Of a stretch of 64,000 nucleotides of DNA, positions 36,042-45,439 are shown piece after piece. Within the stretch, counting starts at the first letter, position 1, and each line of letters starts with the position of its first letter. The stretch comes from Hathewaya massiliensis. GTDB lineage: Bacteria > Bacillota > Clostridia > Clostridiales > Clostridiaceae. The DNA is taken from the NCBI RefSeq assembly GCF_902143515.1, contig NZ_CABFVD010000002.1:41087-105086 (forward strand), written 5' to 3'. Made by a program: the position numbers and the translations under genes. The notes beneath the pieces are model-generated. The model was not told where the DNA came from. It was given only the letters and a program-made list of their open reading frames with translations, and did no database searches.

Positions 36042-37273
36042 TGAGAGTTTTTAAACCCTTTTGGAGTTTTAAAATCAAGGCTATAGAAAACTGGTTAAAA
36101 GAAAAAGCCCTGCAAGGGTATATCTTAAAAGATGTTAATCCCCATTTAAAAATATTTACCTTTGAAAAATCTGATGCCCTCTCTCTTAATTACAGAATAT
36201 CTTATGAAAATAAGGGGGTTACAGAGCTTCAGCCTTATTTAATAAGGAATGGGTGGCATAAGGTTTGCAATAAAGGGAGATGGTTTTTTCTAGCTAATGA
36301 AAAACCTATGGAAGACATAAAAGCTACACCATCAAGGGAACCTTTATTAAATAGGTATAAAATAGCCTCTATTCTTTTATCTATAATTCCAACTTATTTT
36401 ACTGTAATCACAGGTATAATGTTAATCTTTTTATTACCTATGATAATTGCTTATCTTTTTGGCATTGGCGATATTAAATTTATAAATGAAGTATCCTTAA
36501 ATAGAATACCTGATATAAAAACCTCTCATTTTACAACTAAGGACCTTTTAGATGTAGGAAAATCATTTTTTATAATAAGTCTTTTTATATATCCAATTAT
36601 TAAATTAGGGAAAAATCAAAAAGAATTAAAAGCAGATTTAGATCCTAGTTATTTAGAGCTAGAAGAAGAATTTAAACCTGAGAACTTAGATAAATCTAAG
36701 GATAATTTTAATTTAATAGAAAAAGTAGGACCTACCCTTTTAGAACCAGACAAGCTAGAAATTTGGTTAGAGAATATGGAGAGTCAAGGCTTTAACCTTG
36801 AAAAAGTAAAAAGACTAGGAGATAATAAATTTTACTTTAAAAAAGGAACTCCTAGAAAGATTAGATATATATTAGATTTTCAAAATGACACTAAGGCTTC
36901 TTATTATGAAATATTAAAGCAAGATAATTGGAATTTAGTATACACTGGAGGGGGACTACCTGTTAAGTGGAGCTTGTGGAGCAAGGAATATGCAGATGAA
37001 AGACCTAATATATACACAGAGGAAGAAGTTATATCTAATGCAAAGAAAATGCTTTTAACTCATTCAATTTTTTATATACCTATGATAGGTATTTTAGGTC
37101 ATGGTGTTATAAAAATAGTACTTCTTTTACTTACAGACATTTCAAGAACAATGGAAATGTTGCCTGCTATGGTAGGACTTACGTTAACTATATTAGTGCC
37201 GTTAATAATCTTTATGTATAAATACTCTAAGATATTAAGATTTTATTTTAGAACTAAAAAGAGACCTATATAA
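36041..37273 (+). CDS. DUF2812 membrane protein
   Basis: A 410-residue protein with two DUF2812 domains. The first spans residues 1-90 (FKPFWSFKIKAIENWLKEKA, FEKSDALSLNYRISYE). The second lies at about 235-320 (LEIWLENMESQGFNLEKVKR, KFYFKKGTPRKIRYILDF). Two pairs of membrane helices follow the domains (about 105-190 and 340-395). The family is paired with PadR regulators and may sense envelope or drug stress, but its biochemical role is unknown. The stop codon lies inside the left arm of a strong terminator. Confidence 0.85.
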   Translation: MRVFKPFWSFKIKAIENWLKEKALQGYILKDVNPHLKIFTFEKSDALSLNYRISYENKGVTELQPYLIRNGWHKVCNKGRWFFLANEKPMEDIKATPSREPLLNRYKIASILLSIIPTYFTVITGIMLIFLLPMIIAYLFGIGDIKFINEVSLNRIPDIKTSHFTTKDLLDVGKSFFIISLFIYPIIKLGKNQKELKADLDPSYLELEEEFKPENLDKSKDNFNLIEKVGPTLLEPDKLEIWLENMESQGFNLEKVKRLGDNKFYFKKGTPRKIRYILDFQNDTKASYYEILKQDNWNLVYTGGGLPVKWSLWSKEYADERPNIYTEEEVISNAKKMLLTHSIFYIPMIGILGHGVIKIVLLLLTDISRTMEMLPAMVGLTLTILVPLIIFMYKYSKILRFYFRTKKRPI

Positions 37274-37306
37274 TTAGACCTAGTCTAATTATATAGGTCT
37301 TGTTTA
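37262..37306 (+). terminator. Strong terminator overlapping a stop codon
   Basis: An 18-bp perfect stem (37262-37279 with 37283-37300; arms begin AGACCTATATAATTAGAC) with a three-base loop CTA, then TTGTTTAAT. The TAA of the DUF2812 gene is at 37271-37273 inside the stem. Confidence 0.85.
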
Positions 37307-37626
37307 ATAAGTGGATATACTAAGATTCCGAAGAAATTTTTACTATAAGTAAGGATTAAAAATTGTTATCTAGATATTTAGTGGCTCTTTCTGTCATTTA
37401 AAAGATTAAAGTATTAGAGCGGATAGTCATTGGATAAATAATATTAGAGTTTGGAAGTAAAATAATGTATAATACTATTAAATATTACATTTTAGGAGGG
37501 GAGCAGAGAAAGGTATTAGGCTTTGTTGGAAATTTTTAATATAGTAAACTCGAGATGAAGTGACTTTCATATCAACATTTTCATTTAGCACAATTAAATA
37601 TTAAAGTTCATAGTAAAGGGGAAAAT
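37274..37626. other. 353-base gap with a dispersed 30-bp repeat
   Basis: Beyond the terminator, a copy of the GTATTAGAGCGGATAG repeat lies at 37411-37440. A possible -10 (TATAAT at 37469-37474) follows. AGGAGGGGAGCAG at about 37495-37507 looks like a ribosome site but has no gene behind it, so some 5' gene material may have been lost. Confidence 0.45.
37411..37440 (+). repeat. Dispersed GGATA repeat, copy 1
   Basis: GTATTAGAGCGGATAG then TCATTGGATAAATA. It contains the direct repeat GGATA-N6-GGATA with an 11-bp period. Near-identical copies lie at 49821 and 61980. Confidence 0.75.
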
Positions 37627-38560
37627 ATGAAGAAAAACTTTTATAAAATTTACGGTTCAGTATTTAGTAGTAGCATATTATATGGATACATTAATACCTT
37701 GATTCAGATTTATATTGCATCAACACTGGGTGGATTTTTTAATAAGGCAACAGAGGGAAAAACAAAGGACATAATTAATGTAGGGATTAAGTTTATCTTA
37801 ATACTTTTACTTATTACAGTTGTGAAGTATTTGGTAGACTTATATATAAATTTAAAAAGACAGAAAAACAAAGAGAAATTTAAAAAATCCATATATGAAA
37901 AACTATTAAACAATTCCTTTGAAGAGGTTGAAAAAAGAACCTTTGGCGAGATACTAACAAGGCTAGATAAAGATGTAAATAAGATTATAGATAATTTAGA
38001 TGATAACTTAAGTTTCGTAATTGTAGGCATACTATCTTTTATTACATATTTCATTTATATATTTAGAATAAATATATTATTTGCAGTTATTGTTGTAATA
38101 TTGGGAGCAATTACATTAATACCACCATATGTTCTTAAAGAAAAGTTATGATGAGCAAATATGTTATGCCTATCAAAATCAATTCTTTTTAGGGAATTCT
38201 CCCTTAGAAAATTTACTATTATTTAATAAGGATGAGGGCAAGGCAATAGATTATTTAAGTGAGTTAAATTTGCCTATTGAACATATTAGGGAAGAAAATT
38301 GTTGTAATCTATCAGGTGGACAAAAACAAAAAATATCTCTTGTTAGATCTATGATAAGAGATGCAAGTTTAATAATTTTAGATGAACCTACTAATTACTT
38401 GGATAAGGAAGGAATTGAAGGCTTAAAACACATTATAAAAGAAAGCGAAAAAACAATATTGGTTATAAGCCATGATCCTTCTTTAACAGATATATTCCAA
38501 AAGATATTTAAAATAGAAGATGGAATTTTAGAGTCTATGGAATTAGGAGGCGTTAGATAA
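37627..38560 (+). pseudogene. ABC exporter half-transporter gene with internal deletion (first of two)
   Basis: The 5' frame (37627-38151) encodes the first three or four membrane helices of an ABC_membrane domain, ending LIPPYVLKEKL. The 3' frame (to 38560) starts in the Q-loop region ICYAYQNQFFLGNSPLENLL and has signature NLSGGQKQK, Walker B LIILDEP and the switch His VISHDPS. The rest of the membrane domain and Walker A are missing and the frames differ, so about 200 residues were lost in a deletion around 38135-38155. It resembles peptide or multidrug exporters. It cannot hydrolyse ATP. Confidence 0.85.
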
Positions 38561-38561
38561 A

Positions 38562-39847
38562 ATGAAAAAAAATAGCAAAGAACTTCAACTTTTCTTAAAG
38601 TTTATAAAGAAATTTTATGCCATTATTATTATATATATAATTTCCGAAATATTTAGAAAATATATAGAAATTTATACCGTTCAAGTTATAGGAAACGCTT
38701 CCGACTCCATATTAAATAAGAATATGCTTTCAATAAAAGAAAATATGGGACAGCTTATTATTGCACTAGGTATAGCTATATTTGTTGTACCATGGATTAC
38801 CTTTATTGCATATAGGCTGTACACAAAGGTAGGAGTGAAATTTGATACATATGTATACAATAAATTTTTAAGACAGAGGAAGAGCTTAGTGGATTCATAT
38901 GATTCAGGTGATCTTATTTATAGAATAGAAGCCGATCCTGTTGCATATAGAGGAAACTTACTAACAGTAGTAGGTGATGGATTCGTAGTTTTATTTATTA
39001 TAATTCAAGTCTTATTTATAATGCTTAAAATTCACAGGAATTTTGCTTTTATATGCTTTGCTTTAAGTATGATTCCAATATTTATAACAACATTTCTTAG
39101 TGATAAAATTGAAAAATTATATGAAAAAGAACAAGAAGAATTGGCAAATATATTAAATGAAGAAAAATCAATGATTGAAAACTTTGCATTTATTAAAGTC
39201 CATCACCTTAAAAAGCAAGTTTTAAAAATCTTCCATAAGGTATATAGTAACTATTATAAAATCTATAAGAAAAAAACCTTTATGGGTAAGGCAATAGATA
39301 ATTTCAATGATTTTTTTAATATAGTATGTCAAGTTCTTATATATATAATAGGAAGTTACTATATATCAATAAAAGGAATTAGCATAGGTGAAGGGATTAA
39401 GTTTTTTGGATTATCCCTTATTTTAAAGGAAAACTCTCAACTTTTAAGAAAGGTTTTAGAAAGATATTTTGAGTTTAAAGTTTCTTCTAAAAGAATTATT
39501 GATTGGACTGAGCAAAATGAGCATAGCGGCACCATAGATATTGATGATATTTGTAGTATAAAAGGAAACAATATAAGCTTTGGTTATAATGATAAAAATG
39601 TATTTAATAATTTATCATTTTCCATAGAAAAAGGTGATCATGAAAAATATCCATTGCAAGGGCTATGATTAAAAATGCTCCTTTAACTATTTTGGATGAA
39701 CCTGATACAGCCCTAGATAAAGAAACAAAAGACTACACAATAGATTTTTTTAGGGAAAGCAAAAATACTGTTATAGTTATTTCTCATAATAGTCAATGGG
39801 AAGGTAAGTTTGAAAATAAAACTATAAATATAAACATTGAAAAATAA
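38562..39847 (+). pseudogene. ABC exporter half-transporter gene with internal deletion (second of two)
   Basis: The first frame (38562-39668) encodes a full membrane domain of about 310 residues and the start of the nucleotide domain (GNNISFGYNDKNVFNNLSFSIEKGD). It then runs out of frame into HEKYPLQGL and stops. The other frame (to 39847) resumes at SIARAMIKNAPLTILDEPDTALD. Walker A, Q-loop and signature are missing, about 80-100 residues. The gene starts one base after its partner, so this was a heterodimeric exporter whose two halves are both broken. Confidence 0.85.
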
Positions 39848-40007
39848 TTTTCACAAATTCTTTGCAATTACATCGAAATTTCATCAAATTATTCCTTTAT
39901 CATATAAATATAAAGATTATAAAAGGAGAGACGTTTTAATAAAAACGAAAATCTAAGGATAATCCGCATATTAAAGAAAATTAAAGACTATAAAAAGGAG
40001 TGATTTT

Positions 40008-41153
40008 ATGAAGAAAAGAAATTATTTTAAGTGGATTATAGCTACATTTTTTCTAATCTTTGCACCAGTCGTGGGCTATATGCACCAAATAAAAGGGGGA
40101 GGCCCTAGTGGTGCACCTTCTGTAGATGCACTTTGTCCTTTTGGAGGAGTGGAAACACTATTTTCATTAATAAAGGATGGAACTTATATTAAAAAAATAG
40201 CACCTTCATCTTTAATAATTTTAATATGCGTAATAGTGCTTACGATTTTATTGGGAAGAGTATTTTGTGGATATATATGTCCTTTGGGAACTATTCAGAC
40301 CCTTATAAATAAGTTAGCTAGGAGATTTAAAATAAAACAAATTAAAGTAAATGAAAAAATGGACAAGATTTTACGATATGCTAAGTATGTTGTTTTAGTT
40401 ATAGTTCTATTTACAACATATAAAGCAGGAGAGCTAATATTAAGACCACTAGATCCTTGGGCTACATTTATGCACTTAGGTGCAGGAAGTGAAATATTTA
40501 GTGAATTTTTAATAGGATTTATAATATTAATGCTAATTTTTATATCTTCTTTGTTTATAGAAAGAGCTTGGTGCAGATATTTTTGTCCATTAGGAGCGTT
40601 TCTTGCAATAATATCACCTTTAAGAGTATTTAAAGTAAAAAGGAACTCCTCAACATGTGTAAATTGTAAAAAGTGTACTAAAAGTTGTCCTATGGGTATA
40701 GAAGTAAATAACTGTGATACAGTTAATAGTATGGAATGTATAAGTTGTGGAGAATGTTTGGAAGTATGTCCGAAAATAGAAACTTTAGAGATGAAAAAGG
40801 GTCAAAATAATCTTTCTTTAAGTGCTATGGGAATTATTGTTATGTTGGTTTTAGTTACAGTAATAGGTGGTACTATGGCTTTTGGAAAATTTGAAGTGGC
40901 TCAAGGAAATAAGGAAACCCTAACTCAAAATGGAGTGTTAAATCCAGATAATATAAGAGGGTATATGACTTTAAATGATATATGTAAAGAATTTAAAATA
41001 GAACCTTCAGTATTATTAAAAGAATGTAATCTACCAGAAGACACAGATTTAAATAAACCTATTAAAGAATTGAAGGTAGATTTGCAGAAAAAAGATATTC
41101 AGTTTGAAACAGAGAATTTAAGAGAAGCTATTAAAAAAATATTAGGGAAATAA
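40008..41153 (+). CDS. NapH/NosR-like membrane ferredoxin protein
   Basis: A 381-residue membrane protein with about five helices. It has two membrane CxxxCP motifs (FCGYICPLG, WCRYFCPLG) and a soluble 2x4Fe-4S ferredoxin part (CVNCKKCTKSCPMGIEV, CISCGECLEVCPK). The N-terminal GGPSGAPSVDALCPFGGVE is typical of clostridial electron-transfer proteins of this type. After a last helix the C-terminus has a small domain (RGYMTLNDICKEFKIEPSVL). It probably moves electrons between membrane and cytoplasmic partners; no reductase gene is adjacent. AAGGAGTG precedes the start. Confidence 0.85.
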   Translation: MKKRNYFKWIIATFFLIFAPVVGYMHQIKGGGPSGAPSVDALCPFGGVETLFSLIKDGTYIKKIAPSSLIILICVIVLTILLGRVFCGYICPLGTIQTLINKLARRFKIKQIKVNEKMDKILRYAKYVVLVIVLFTTYKAGELILRPLDPWATFMHLGAGSEIFSEFLIGFIILMLIFISSLFIERAWCRYFCPLGAFLAIISPLRVFKVKRNSSTCVNCKKCTKSCPMGIEVNNCDTVNSMECISCGECLEVCPKIETLEMKKGQNNLSLSAMGIIVMLVLVTVIGGTMAFGKFEVAQGNKETLTQNGVLNPDNIRGYMTLNDICKEFKIEPSVLLKECNLPEDTDLNKPIKELKVDLQKKDIQFETENLREAIKKILGK

Positions 41154-41183
41154 AGTGTTCTTAGAAAGATTGCATTTATTTTT

Positions 41184-41215
41184 AAAGCCTTAGGAAATTT
41201 ACCTAGGGCTTTTGT
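41184..41215 (+). terminator. Terminator of the ferredoxin-like gene
   Basis: AAAGCCTTAGG and CCTAGGGCTTTT pair around AAATTTA, followed by GTTCATT. Confidence 0.75.
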
Positions 41216-41335
41216 TCATTATTATTATGGGGAATATGTCACAGAAACAAAAAATCATAGAGTATAAATTAAAGTGCACTTATATTATAATTAATATAAG
41301 TAGTGAAATAATAAACTTTAGGGTGATAATTTATT

Positions 41336-41695
41336 ATGAGAAATAAAGTTAAGGATATATTAGATACTAAAGGCATTGATGTATGTTTTTTGTTTGGAAG
41401 TTATGGAACATCAAGTTTTAATGAAAGCTCCGATATAGATATAGCGATTTTGGGAGATATAGATTTTATTGATACCTTACCGTTAATAGAAAAGTTGGAA
41501 AGTGAATTAAATAGAGAAGTGGATCTAGTAAAAGCTGATGAGGTCTATCCAATTATTCAATTAGCAATAGCTCATAGAGGTGATGTGGTTTTTTGCAAAG
41601 ATCATAGAAAATTAGAAGAATTTTTAGCTAAAGCTCAAAAGTGGTATGAAGAGGAATACAGGTTTTGGAAAAAGTGGTATGAGGAAGAGTATTAG
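41336..41695 (+). CDS. MntA-like nucleotidyltransferase antitoxin
   Basis: A 119-residue minimal nucleotidyltransferase with CFLFGSYGTSSFNESSDIDIAIL (GSx10DxD) and the third acid in EVDLVKADE. In the MntA/HepT toxin-antitoxin system it adds AMP to a Tyr of the HEPN toxin and so neutralises it. The C-terminus is a short tandem repeat (KWYEEEYRFW, KKWYEEEY). The HEPN gene starts 10 bases after its stop. Confidence 0.88.
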   Translation: MRNKVKDILDTKGIDVCFLFGSYGTSSFNESSDIDIAILGDIDFIDTLPLIEKLESELNREVDLVKADEVYPIIQLAIAHRGDVVFCKDHRKLEEFLAKAQKWYEEEYRFWKKWYEEEY

Positions 41696-41705
41696 GAGGG
41701 GTATA

Positions 41706-42170
41706 GTGGTAACATTAAATAATAGAAAATTAAAAGTGATATTGCAAAATACAGAACAAGTTATAGTGGATTTAAAATTTGACTTAGAACAATACGATAA
41801 CTTACAGGGCAGACAAAAGGAAATGTGTTCTAGGGCAATAAGAAATGATATAGCAGATATATTTAAAAACTTAGAGGACTATTTAGCTTTAGTATTAAAA
41901 AAGGTAGGTATATGTGTAAGTGATAAAAGTTTTAAGGAATGTATAAATGTTGCCTTGGAAAAAGATTTGTTGCATGAGGAATTTGGTAAATATATAATAG
42001 ATAAAATTAAAATAAGAAACTTTTTCTCACATAGATATAATTATCCTAAAACTGAAGAATTAATAAAGCTATATAAGGATCATGAAGAATTATTTGAGGG
42101 ACATATAAATTTTATGAAAGAACTTTCAAATAGAATTAAGGATTCATCAACAGAGACGGATATATTTTAA
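41706..42170 (+). CDS. HepT-like HEPN toxin (RNase)
   Basis: A 154-residue HEPN-fold protein. The motif KIRNFFSHRYNYP contains R-x4-H-x-Y: Arg and His form the RNase site, and the Tyr matches the residue AMPylated by MntA in studied systems. GTG 41706 is chosen because TTAGGAGGGG precedes it; an upstream ATG in the mntA-like gene lacks a ribosome site. Order and spacing match type VII MntA/HepT modules. HepT cleaves RNA (including tRNA ends) when not modified. Confidence 0.87.
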   Translation: MVTLNNRKLKVILQNTEQVIVDLKFDLEQYDNLQGRQKEMCSRAIRNDIADIFKNLEDYLALVLKKVGICVSDKSFKECINVALEKDLLHEEFGKYIIDKIKIRNFFSHRYNYPKTEELIKLYKDHEELFEGHINFMKELSNRIKDSSTETDIF

Positions 42171-42198
42171 TTTGGAAGTTACTTAAGGAGAGACTATT

Positions 42199-42603
42199 AT
42201 GGCAATAAAAACCATGCATCATGTATGCATTCAAACAGATAAATACAAAGAATCACTTGAATTTTATACTAAAATTTTAGGTTTTGAATTAGTTAAAGAA
42301 ACAGTAGGTTTTCATGGACGAGATTTTAACACATGGTTAAGATTAGGAACATTCATGATTGAATTACAGACTCCTAAAAAGGGAGAGAGGTTAAAAAGTT
42401 GGAGTTCATTAAATGAAGGTATAGTACATATGTGTTTTTTAGTGGATGATGTTCAAGAAGAACTTCATAGGATAAAAAAGTTAGGCTATACAAACTTTAA
42501 GAATAAAAATGGGGAAATATTATATAAAGTTGAGGATGGATATTTATTTAAAATAAAGGCACCAGAAGGTACGGAGATTGAAATAAGGGATTTAGATATT
42601 TAA
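42199..42603 (+). CDS. VOC-family (glyoxalase/dioxygenase fold) protein
   Basis: A 134-residue protein with MHHVCIQTDKYKESLEFYTK, LGFELVKE, TFMIELQTP, and GIVHMCFLVDDV through the end EGTEIEIRDL. His, Glu, His, Glu at the four usual positions suggest a metal site. These small proteins include lactoylglutathione lyases and antibiotic-resistance enzymes; the substrate cannot be read. AAGGAGAG precedes the ATG. Confidence 0.88.
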   Translation: MAIKTMHHVCIQTDKYKESLEFYTKILGFELVKETVGFHGRDFNTWLRLGTFMIELQTPKKGERLKSWSSLNEGIVHMCFLVDDVQEELHRIKKLGYTNFKNKNGEILYKVEDGYLFKIKAPEGTEIEIRDLDI

Positions 42604-42743
42604 AGAATATATATTGGCTAAATTAAATTGTGTAAATGAGTATAAGTAGGGTGAAAATTTAAAGTTATTTATGATTATATTAGAGTTTAAGAATATTAGT
42701 ATAGAGTTTTATGAGATTTTAGAAAAGGGGATGAAGAGATATT

Positions 42744-43307
42744 ATGACAAAAGTATATTTTGTAAGACACGCTAAACCAGACTTTTCAGTTAAAGATGAT
42801 TTAATACGCCCCCTTACTGAAGAGGCTATAAATGATTGTAGAAAGGTAACAGAATTTTTATCAGATAAGAATATTACCAAAGTGTTTTCAAGCCCATACA
42901 AAAGATCCCTTGATACAATAAAAGATTTTGCAGAAAGTTTAAAGTTAAAGATTAATATTATTGAGGACTTTAGGGAAAGAAAAATATCTAATGAATGGAT
43001 TGAGGATTTTAATAAATTCGCAAAAGAACAGTGGAATAATTATGACTATAAATTGCCTGAAGGTGAAAGCTTAAGCGAGGTTCAAAAGAGAAATATAAAG
43101 GCTCTTATGAACATACTTAAAGAAAATATTGACGAGAATATTGTTATAGGTTCCCATGGCACTGCTTTAAGTACAATAATAAACTATTTTAATAAAGAAT
43201 TCGATTATATTGAATTTGAAAGAATTAAGAATCTTATGCCTTTTATTGTTTGCTTTACTTTTGATGGACAAGGCATTGTAAATATAGAGGAATTTATAAT
43301 AATGTAA
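42744..43307 (+). CDS. Histidine phosphatase-family protein
   Basis: A 187-residue protein with VYFVRHAKPDFS (catalytic RH), VFSSPYKRSLDTIKDFA, Glu in LPEGESLSEVQKRN, and the second catalytic His in VIGSHGTALSTIINYF. The fold is phosphoglycerate mutase-like. Substrate unknown; such genes are common in accessory regions. The ribosome site is AAAAGGGGATG. Confidence 0.9.
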   Translation: MTKVYFVRHAKPDFSVKDDLIRPLTEEAINDCRKVTEFLSDKNITKVFSSPYKRSLDTIKDFAESLKLKINIIEDFRERKISNEWIEDFNKFAKEQWNNYDYKLPEGESLSEVQKRNIKALMNILKENIDENIVIGSHGTALSTIINYFNKEFDYIEFERIKNLMPFIVCFTFDGQGIVNIEEFIIM

Positions 43308-43323
43308 GTTAATGGAGGTATAT

Positions 43324-43902
43324 ATGGGAAAAGAATTATCCGAAATGACCTTGGAAGAATTGTGGGAACTGTTCCCTATTATTTTAAAAGAACATAATAT
43401 AGAGTATAGACAGTGGTACAAAATTGAAGAAGAAAAGCTTTTAAATTATCTTAATGAAAGGGATGTTATACGAATTAATCACATAGGAAGTACTGCGGTT
43501 AAAGGATTGATTGCTAAGCCAACAGTTGATATTTTACTAGAAATTAATAATGAAAGTAATGTTGAACAGGTAAAAAGCAATTTGTTACACAGTGGTTGGG
43601 GGCTAATGTCATTTGAAAATAACCCATCTATGAAAATAGTATTTAATAAAGGATATACGAAAGAAGGATTTGCAGAGAAGGTATATCATTTACATGTTCG
43701 CTACAAGGATAACTGGAATGAATTATACTTTAGAGACTACCTTATTGAACATCATGAGGTTGCAGAAGAATATGGTAAGCTAAAATTAAAACTTATAAAG
43801 AGCTATGAACATAATAGAGATGCTTATACAGAAGCTAAATCTGACTTTATTTTAAAATATACAGAAAAAGCAAAAGAGGAATATGGTGATAAATATAGTT
43901 AA
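43324..43902 (+). CDS. GrpB-family (UPF0157) nucleotidyltransferase-fold protein
   Basis: A 192-residue protein with INHIGSTAVKGLIAKPTVDILLEI, the GS...D-x-D-like core of this nucleotidyltransferase superfamily, then HLHVRYKDNWNELYFRDYL and a C-terminal KLKLIKSYEHNRDAYTEAKS. ATG 43324 follows ATGGAGG, which itself begins an in-frame ATG at 43312; the later start has the ribosome site. Role unknown. Confidence 0.87.
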   Translation: MGKELSEMTLEELWELFPIILKEHNIEYRQWYKIEEEKLLNYLNERDVIRINHIGSTAVKGLIAKPTVDILLEINNESNVEQVKSNLLHSGWGLMSFENNPSMKIVFNKGYTKEGFAEKVYHLHVRYKDNWNELYFRDYLIEHHEVAEEYGKLKLKLIKSYEHNRDAYTEAKSDFILKYTEKAKEEYGDKYS

Positions 43903-44082
43903 AGGAAATAAGTAGAAGTCATAGTGAGTTTACGATATATTTAATATATCAGTTAAATTATGTGAATTTAAAATTATTTGTATTACATACAGGTAAATAG
44001 GAATTTAAGTGACGCTTTAAATCACAGTTTGTTGAGATGATGATATAAAGTGAAAATACAGAATCTGGAGGAAATACATATC

Positions 44083-44700
44083 ATGAATGATTTTGATACA
44101 ATAACGAATCTGGCAATGGAATTACAATCAATAGCTCAAATTGGTCTCACTTATACGAAAGATGTTTATGATAAAGAGCGTTTTGAGAGAATAAGAGAAA
44201 TATCCGCAGAATTAATGGCAATAAAGGCAGAATTTCCCATAGAAAAGGTGAAAGAATTATTTTGTAATGAAACAGGATATCAAACTCCTAAAATAGAAAC
44301 AAGAGCAGTAATCTTTAAAGAAAATAGAATATTGCTTGTAAAAGAAAAGGGAAAATGGTCTCTTCCTGGTGGATGGATTGACTATAATGAGTCAATTACT
44401 TCAAACACAATTAAAGAAGCTAAAGAGGAATCAGGATTAGATGTGAAACCAATAAGGATTATTGCCATACAAGATAGAAATAAACACAATGTTCCCCAAT
44501 ATGCTTATGGGATAGTTAAGGTCTTTGTTCTGTGTGAGGTATTGGGTGGAAGTTTCCAACAAAACAATGAAACAACAGAAAGCAATTATTTTTCTCTTGA
44601 GAATTTACCTATTTTAGATGAGGATAAAAATGTTTACGAACAAATAAAAATGTGTTTTGACGCAATAAAAGATAATAAATGGCAAGTTGTTTTTGATTAA
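44083..44700 (+). CDS. NUDIX hydrolase with N-terminal helical domain
   Basis: A 205-residue protein. The N-terminal ~65 residues (helical, Hydrolase_X/NUDIX4 type) precede the NUDIX domain, whose box reads GGWIDYNESITSNTIKEAKEESG (GX5EX7-x-E-A-x-E-E-x-G; the usual Arg is Lys). The ending NNETTESNYFSLENLPIL fits. ATG 44083 is set by CTGGAGGAAA, and an in-frame GTG at 44050 is rejected. Substrate unknown (nucleoside diphosphate derivative). Confidence 0.9.
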   Translation: MNDFDTITNLAMELQSIAQIGLTYTKDVYDKERFERIREISAELMAIKAEFPIEKVKELFCNETGYQTPKIETRAVIFKENRILLVKEKGKWSLPGGWIDYNESITSNTIKEAKEESGLDVKPIRIIAIQDRNKHNVPQYAYGIVKVFVLCEVLGGSFQQNNETTESNYFSLENLPILDEDKNVYEQIKMCFDAIKDNKWQVVFD

Positions 44701-44780
44701 GAATTTTGCTAAATTGCAATTTATAAGATTTGGCACAAGAAAACCTCCGTTGTTTATCTCGGAGGATGAATTGTACATTT

Positions 44781-44807
44781 AATTTTTAGGTTAAATGCCT
44801 AAAAATT
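44781..44807. terminator. Hairpin at the end of the tnpA remnant
   Basis: AATTTTTAGG, loop TTAAATG, CCTAAAAATT. The stem overlaps the original stop codon of tnpA and may be its terminator. Confidence 0.6.
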
Positions 44808-45222
44808 AAATGTTCTTTTGGTTTTGTATATACTTTTGAATGGTTTCAGAAGATACAGTTCAAGCAGTACCAATATAATATCCTCTACTCTATAAACCAC
44901 TACTCCTAAATTTAGATTGTTTTAACTTAGGGAATCCTTTAAATATATCATTTGCAGATATACTTTTCAGTTTTCTAACTATATCTACTGGAGCAACAGT
45001 TGGTGGGGCAGATATGAAAAGATGAACATGGTCAGGTATTATCTCTTGTTCAATAAGTTCATAACCATAGGAATGACATATTACTTTAAAACATTTAGAT
45101 AACTCATATTCCAATTCATCTTTAAAAATATTATGGCGATATTTGGGACAGAAAACAATGTGGTAATTGATATTATATTTACTGTGGCTTGTTTTCTTGG
45201 TTTGTGTATTTTTCAATGACAT
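44806..45222 (-). pseudogene. tnpA: IS605 TnpA (Y1 HUH transposase) with two stop codons
   Basis: Reading from 45222, the protein has NYHIVFCPKYRHNIF, then IPDHVHLFIS with the HUH pair (HVH). After FRSSGL a TAG replaces the usual Trp before SRGYYIGTA, and a TGA follows before TVSSETIQKYIQNQ, which contains the catalytic Tyr. The frame then ends at TAA 44806-44808. The truncated 110-aa product lacks the nucleophile and cannot transpose. Confidence 0.9.
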
Positions 45223-45337
45223 ATTTCATGCCTTCTTCAATTAAGTCATTAGCATTGGTTTTTTGTTTGATAGCCAATATTTTGATTTCAGTATATAAAT
45301 CTTCGTCTATTGTAGTATTAATATTTTTTCTTGCCAT
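45179..45337 (-). CDS. Small ribbon-helix-helix protein next to tnpA
   Basis: A 52-residue protein: MARKNINTTIDEDLYTEIKI, then LAIKQKTNANDLIEEGMKYV and a polar tail. The N-terminal beta strand and two helices match Arc/CopG-type RHH repressors. Its ribosome site is a perfect AGGAGGTG on the minus strand, and it overlaps the tnpA start by 44 bases, so the two are translationally coupled. A 16-bp inverted repeat lies between it and tnpB, so it probably regulates the element's divergent promoters. Confidence 0.8.
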   Translation of the reverse strand: MARKNINTTIDEDLYTEIKILAIKQKTNANDLIEEGMKYVIEKYTNQENKPQ

Positions 45338-45369
45338 TTTAAGCACCTCCTATACAAGTTAATTTTAGC

Positions 45370-45385
45370 ACATAGTTGACTATGT
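45370..45385. promoter_or_regulatory. Inverted-repeat operator between the divergent IS605 genes
   Basis: ACATAGT-TG-ACTATGT is a perfect inverted repeat. A further half-site ATACATAGATAG lies at 45407-45418. The position between the RHH gene and tnpB suits autoregulation. Confidence 0.6.
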
Positions 45386-45439
45386 ATCAATGAAATGTTA
45401 AAATAAATACATAGATAGCAATGCGAAGGAGGTAAAAAA

